From Croceicoccus mobilis (GTDB taxonomy: Bacteria; Pseudomonadota; Alphaproteobacteria; Sphingomonadales; Sphingomonadaceae), in the NCBI RefSeq assembly GCF_001661965.1, contig NZ_LYWZ01000022.1, positions 682,001-746,000 of the forward strand: a DNA stretch of 64,000 nucleotides, read 5' to 3'. The number at the start of each line of letters is the position of its first letter. Position 1 is the first letter of the stretch. Positions 62,421 through 64,000 of this stretch are shown here, in pieces. The notes below the pieces were generated by a model. It was given only the letters and a program-made list of their open reading frames with translations, did no database searches and had not been told where the DNA came from. Both the position numbers and the translations under genes were made by a program.

Positions 62421-62454
62421 GGGTCAATCCGATCCATGAGGGGACCGTTTCTCG

Positions 62455-63240
62455 ATGAACCAGATCACGCGAATTCTCACCGCCAGCCTTCTTGCCGGAA
62501 CGGCGCTTGCCGCCTGCTCTTCGGCTAAGCCCGATCAGACCGCAGAGGCCAGCCCGGCAGCGGATGAAGCGATCAGCGCGGATCAGGCCATCACGCTGGC
62601 CGTCGCCAGCGAAGGCCGCCCCGCCGGCGACAAGGAGCGTGACGAGGACAGGAAGCCGGCCATCACCGTCGCCTTCGCCGGGGTGAAGCCCGGCGACACG
62701 GTGATCGAACTGATGCCCGGCGGCGGCTATTACACTCGCATTCTGGCAGAGACCGTGGGCGAGACCGGCAAGGTCATCATGGTCACCAGCCCCGGCAGCC
62801 TGAAATATGGCAGCAATGCCGAGAGCTTCGAGGCGCTGCAGGAACGCTATCCCAATGTGACCGGCGTGATTACCGAACTCGTGGATTTCAAGCCCGAAGC
62901 ACCCGCCGATCTGATCTGGACGACGGAGAACTATCACGACCTCCACAACGGGTCGGATGTCGCCGCGATCAACGCCGTCATGTTCGACGCGCTGAAACCG
63001 GGCGGCCTCTATTTCGTGGAGGATCATTCGGCCCCGGGCACCGGCACCAGCGCGACCGACACGATCCACCGCATCGATCCGGCTGCAGTGAAGGAAGAAG
63101 TGGAAGCGGCAGGCTTTACGCTCGATGCCGAAAGCGACCATCTCGCCAATCCGGGCGATCCGCATGACATCGGGCCTTTCGATCCGTCGATCGAGGGCAA
63201 GACGGACCGCTTCGCACTGCGGTTCAAGAAGCCGGAGTGA
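62455..63240 (+). CDS. Class I SAM-dependent methyltransferase-like lipoprotein
   Basis: The 261-residue protein has a lipoprotein signal ending in the lipobox TALAAC (Cys at about residue 20), followed by an acidic linker and a Rossmann methyltransferase domain. Its motif I is DTVIELMPGGGYYTRILAET, then KVIMVTSPGSLKYG and LIWTTENYHDLHNG. Exported proteins of this type exist in sphingomonads and Caulobacterales; with no SAM known in the periplasm, their function is unclear. The stop overlaps a small membrane ORF as GTGA. Confidence 0.88.
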   Translation: MNQITRILTASLLAGTALAACSSAKPDQTAEASPAADEAISADQAITLAVASEGRPAGDKERDEDRKPAITVAFAGVKPGDTVIELMPGGGYYTRILAETVGETGKVIMVTSPGSLKYGSNAESFEALQERYPNVTGVITELVDFKPEAPADLIWTTENYHDLHNGSDVAAINAVMFDALKPGGLYFVEDHSAPGTGTSATDTIHRIDPAAVKEEVEAAGFTLDAESDHLANPGDPHDIGPFDPSIEGKTDRFALRFKKPE

Positions 63241-63407
63241 GACTCAAACACTTCTTTCGCGGTATGATCGAAGTGGGGCTCACACTGGTTATCCTAATCC
63301 GGTTTGGCTGGATTGGGTTGCTGCTTTCATTGCCCGTGTTTTTTGCTCTGCCATTCGTCTGGCATTGGGCAAAAGCAAAATGGGATCGCCGGGGCAGCTT
63401 GCGCTAA
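63237..63407 (+). CDS. Small hypothetical membrane protein (56 residues)
   Basis: A GTG overlapping the previous stop (GTGA) opens a frame of 56 codons ending in TAA at 63405. The peptide begins VRLKHFFRGMIEVG, has a long hydrophobic stretch (LTLVILIRFGWIGLLLSLPV, then FFALPFVWHW) and a basic tail (AKAKWDRRGSLR), as expected for a small inner-membrane protein obeying the positive-inside rule. Codons such as ATA-free but TTT- and TTG-rich use differ from the neighbours. I cannot name a family. Coupled start and charge pattern support it; length alone does not. Confidence 0.5.
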   Translation: MRLKHFFRGMIEVGLTLVILIRFGWIGLLLSLPVFFALPFVWHWAKAKWDRRGSLR

Positions 63408-63436
63408 AAAGACGATCCCACGTCGAACCAAAAGAA

Positions 63437-63467
63437 AAAGGGCGGCCCCTTGCGGGTGCCGCCCTTT
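63437..63467 (-). terminator. Rho-independent terminator of rpsI
   Basis: A 10-bp perfect stem (AAAGGGCGGC at 63437-63446, GCCGCCCTTT at 63458-63467) is followed on the minus strand by TTCTTTT. It may work in both directions. Confidence 0.88.
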
Positions 63468-63503
63468 CCTTTGGCGTATGCCGGTAAGGCTTTGCGCCCC
63501 GGA

Positions 63504-64000
63504 TCAGCGCTTCGAGAACTGGAAGCTACGACGTGCCTTGGCACGGCCGAACTTCTTACGTTCCACAACGCGGCTGTCGCGGGTCAGGAAGCCTTCTGCC
63601 TTCACGGCGCTGCGCAGGGCGGGCTCGAAACGAGCGAGGGCCTGCGAGATACCGTGCTTCACAGCGCCGGCCTGGCCCGACAGACCACCACCCTTGACGG
63701 TGGCGACGATGTCGTACTGGCCTTCGCGGTCGGTGACCTGGAAGGGCTGGTTGATCACCAGGCGCAGCGTCGGACGTGCGAAATACACTTCCTGGTCGCG
63801 GCCGTTGACGGTGATCTTGCCGGTGCCGGGCTTCAGCCAGACGCGGGCGACCGCGTCCTTGCGGCGGCCGGTGGCATAGGCGCGGCCGTACTGGTCCACT
63901 TCCTTGTCACGCAGCGGCATGGTCGGAGCCGCGGGGGTGATTTCCTCACCACCTTCGGCCAGCTCTGCGCCTTCGGTCAGATCCTTGAGGTCCGACAGAT
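63504..64000 (-). CDS. rpsI: 30S ribosomal protein S9, partial (N-terminus beyond right edge)
   Basis: S9 contacts the anticodon stem of P-site tRNA with its C-terminal tail. The conserved body is clear: [57 protein letters not shown] and the end [17 protein letters not shown]. An ATG at 63920 exists, but the same frame stays open to base 64000 and encodes an acidic segment ([20 protein letters not shown]). This matches the N-terminal extension of sphingomonad S9 proteins, so the true start lies outside the window. rplM should be just upstream, also outside. Confidence 0.95.
   Translation of the reverse strand, partial: LSDLKDLTEGAELAEGGEEITPAAPTMPLRDKEVDQYGRAYATGRRKDAVARVWLKPGTGKITVNGRDQEVYFARPTLRLVINQPFQVTDREGQYDIVATVKGGGLSGQAGAVKHGISQALARFEPALRSAVKAEGFLTRDSRVVERKKFGRAKARRSFQFSKR

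Overview
This 64 kb window is chromosomal DNA of a GC-rich alphaproteobacterium, most probably a member of the Sphingomonadales (Erythrobacteraceae type). The grounds are the alphaproteobacterial origin gene order, a TrcR-type (DUF1013) regulator, a DUF2497 (PopZ) protein, an UrcA-family protein, a CarD/CdnL regulator next to FdxA, DUF1192, DUF1491 and DUF6489 proteins, and a ribosomal protein S9 with a long N-terminal extension. I see no rRNA, tRNA, CRISPR, insertion sequence or prophage gene. The window reads as dense core genome with many 1 to 4 bp gene overlaps.

Left part (1 to 15.4 kb): a cut aldo/keto reductase, proA, an M23 peptidase-bactofilin pair, an acyl-CoA ligase, trcR, a glutathione transferase-methyltransferase pair, a quinone oxidoreductase, DUF1192 and clpA, then the leftward cluster coaE, aroE, maf, ppsR.

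Origin and centromere (15.4 to 27.7 kb): the gene-free stretch 15391-16065, between the divergent ppsR (RP001/DUF299 homologue) and hemE, has the position and content of the chromosomal replication origin seen in Caulobacter. It holds a 50-base stretch of about 22% GC, a perfect DnaA box and degenerate ones, a nested inverted repeat and a cluster of GANTC sites. Rightward genes hemE, hemJ, rho, mnmE, mnmG, rsmG, parA and parB follow. Four parS sites lie between 23264 and 25778, three of them inside coding sequence. A PopZ-family gene, the likely polar anchor of ParB, lies about 36 kb from the origin.

Right part (27.7 to 64 kb): free-methionine sulfoxide reductase, a PQQ-type sugar dehydrogenase, DUF815 ATPase, a TsaC/Sua5 protein, a GIN-domain protein, the carD / fdxA / S4 / Suv3-like helicase cluster, a second M23 peptidase, hemB, a gamma carbonic anhydrase, DUF167, a truncated globin, wecB, a DNA-repair ligase-exonuclease pair, dnaQ, hpf-ptsN, a thioesterase, a cell-wall hydrolase, xth, erpA, a CBS protein, a thioredoxin-like ferredoxin, popZ-tolC-pcm, class I fumarase, a LytS/LytTR two-component pair, urcA, a diacylglycerol-kinase-like protein, a metallophosphoesterase, a lipoprotein methyltransferase, a 56-residue membrane ORF, and rpsI running off the right edge.

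No complete new system such as a defence island is evident. The most valuable content is the origin-parS-ParAB-PopZ set. Less explained items are a four-hairpin intergenic region (59557-59699), a 14-bp palindrome before wecB, and the small ORF at 63237.
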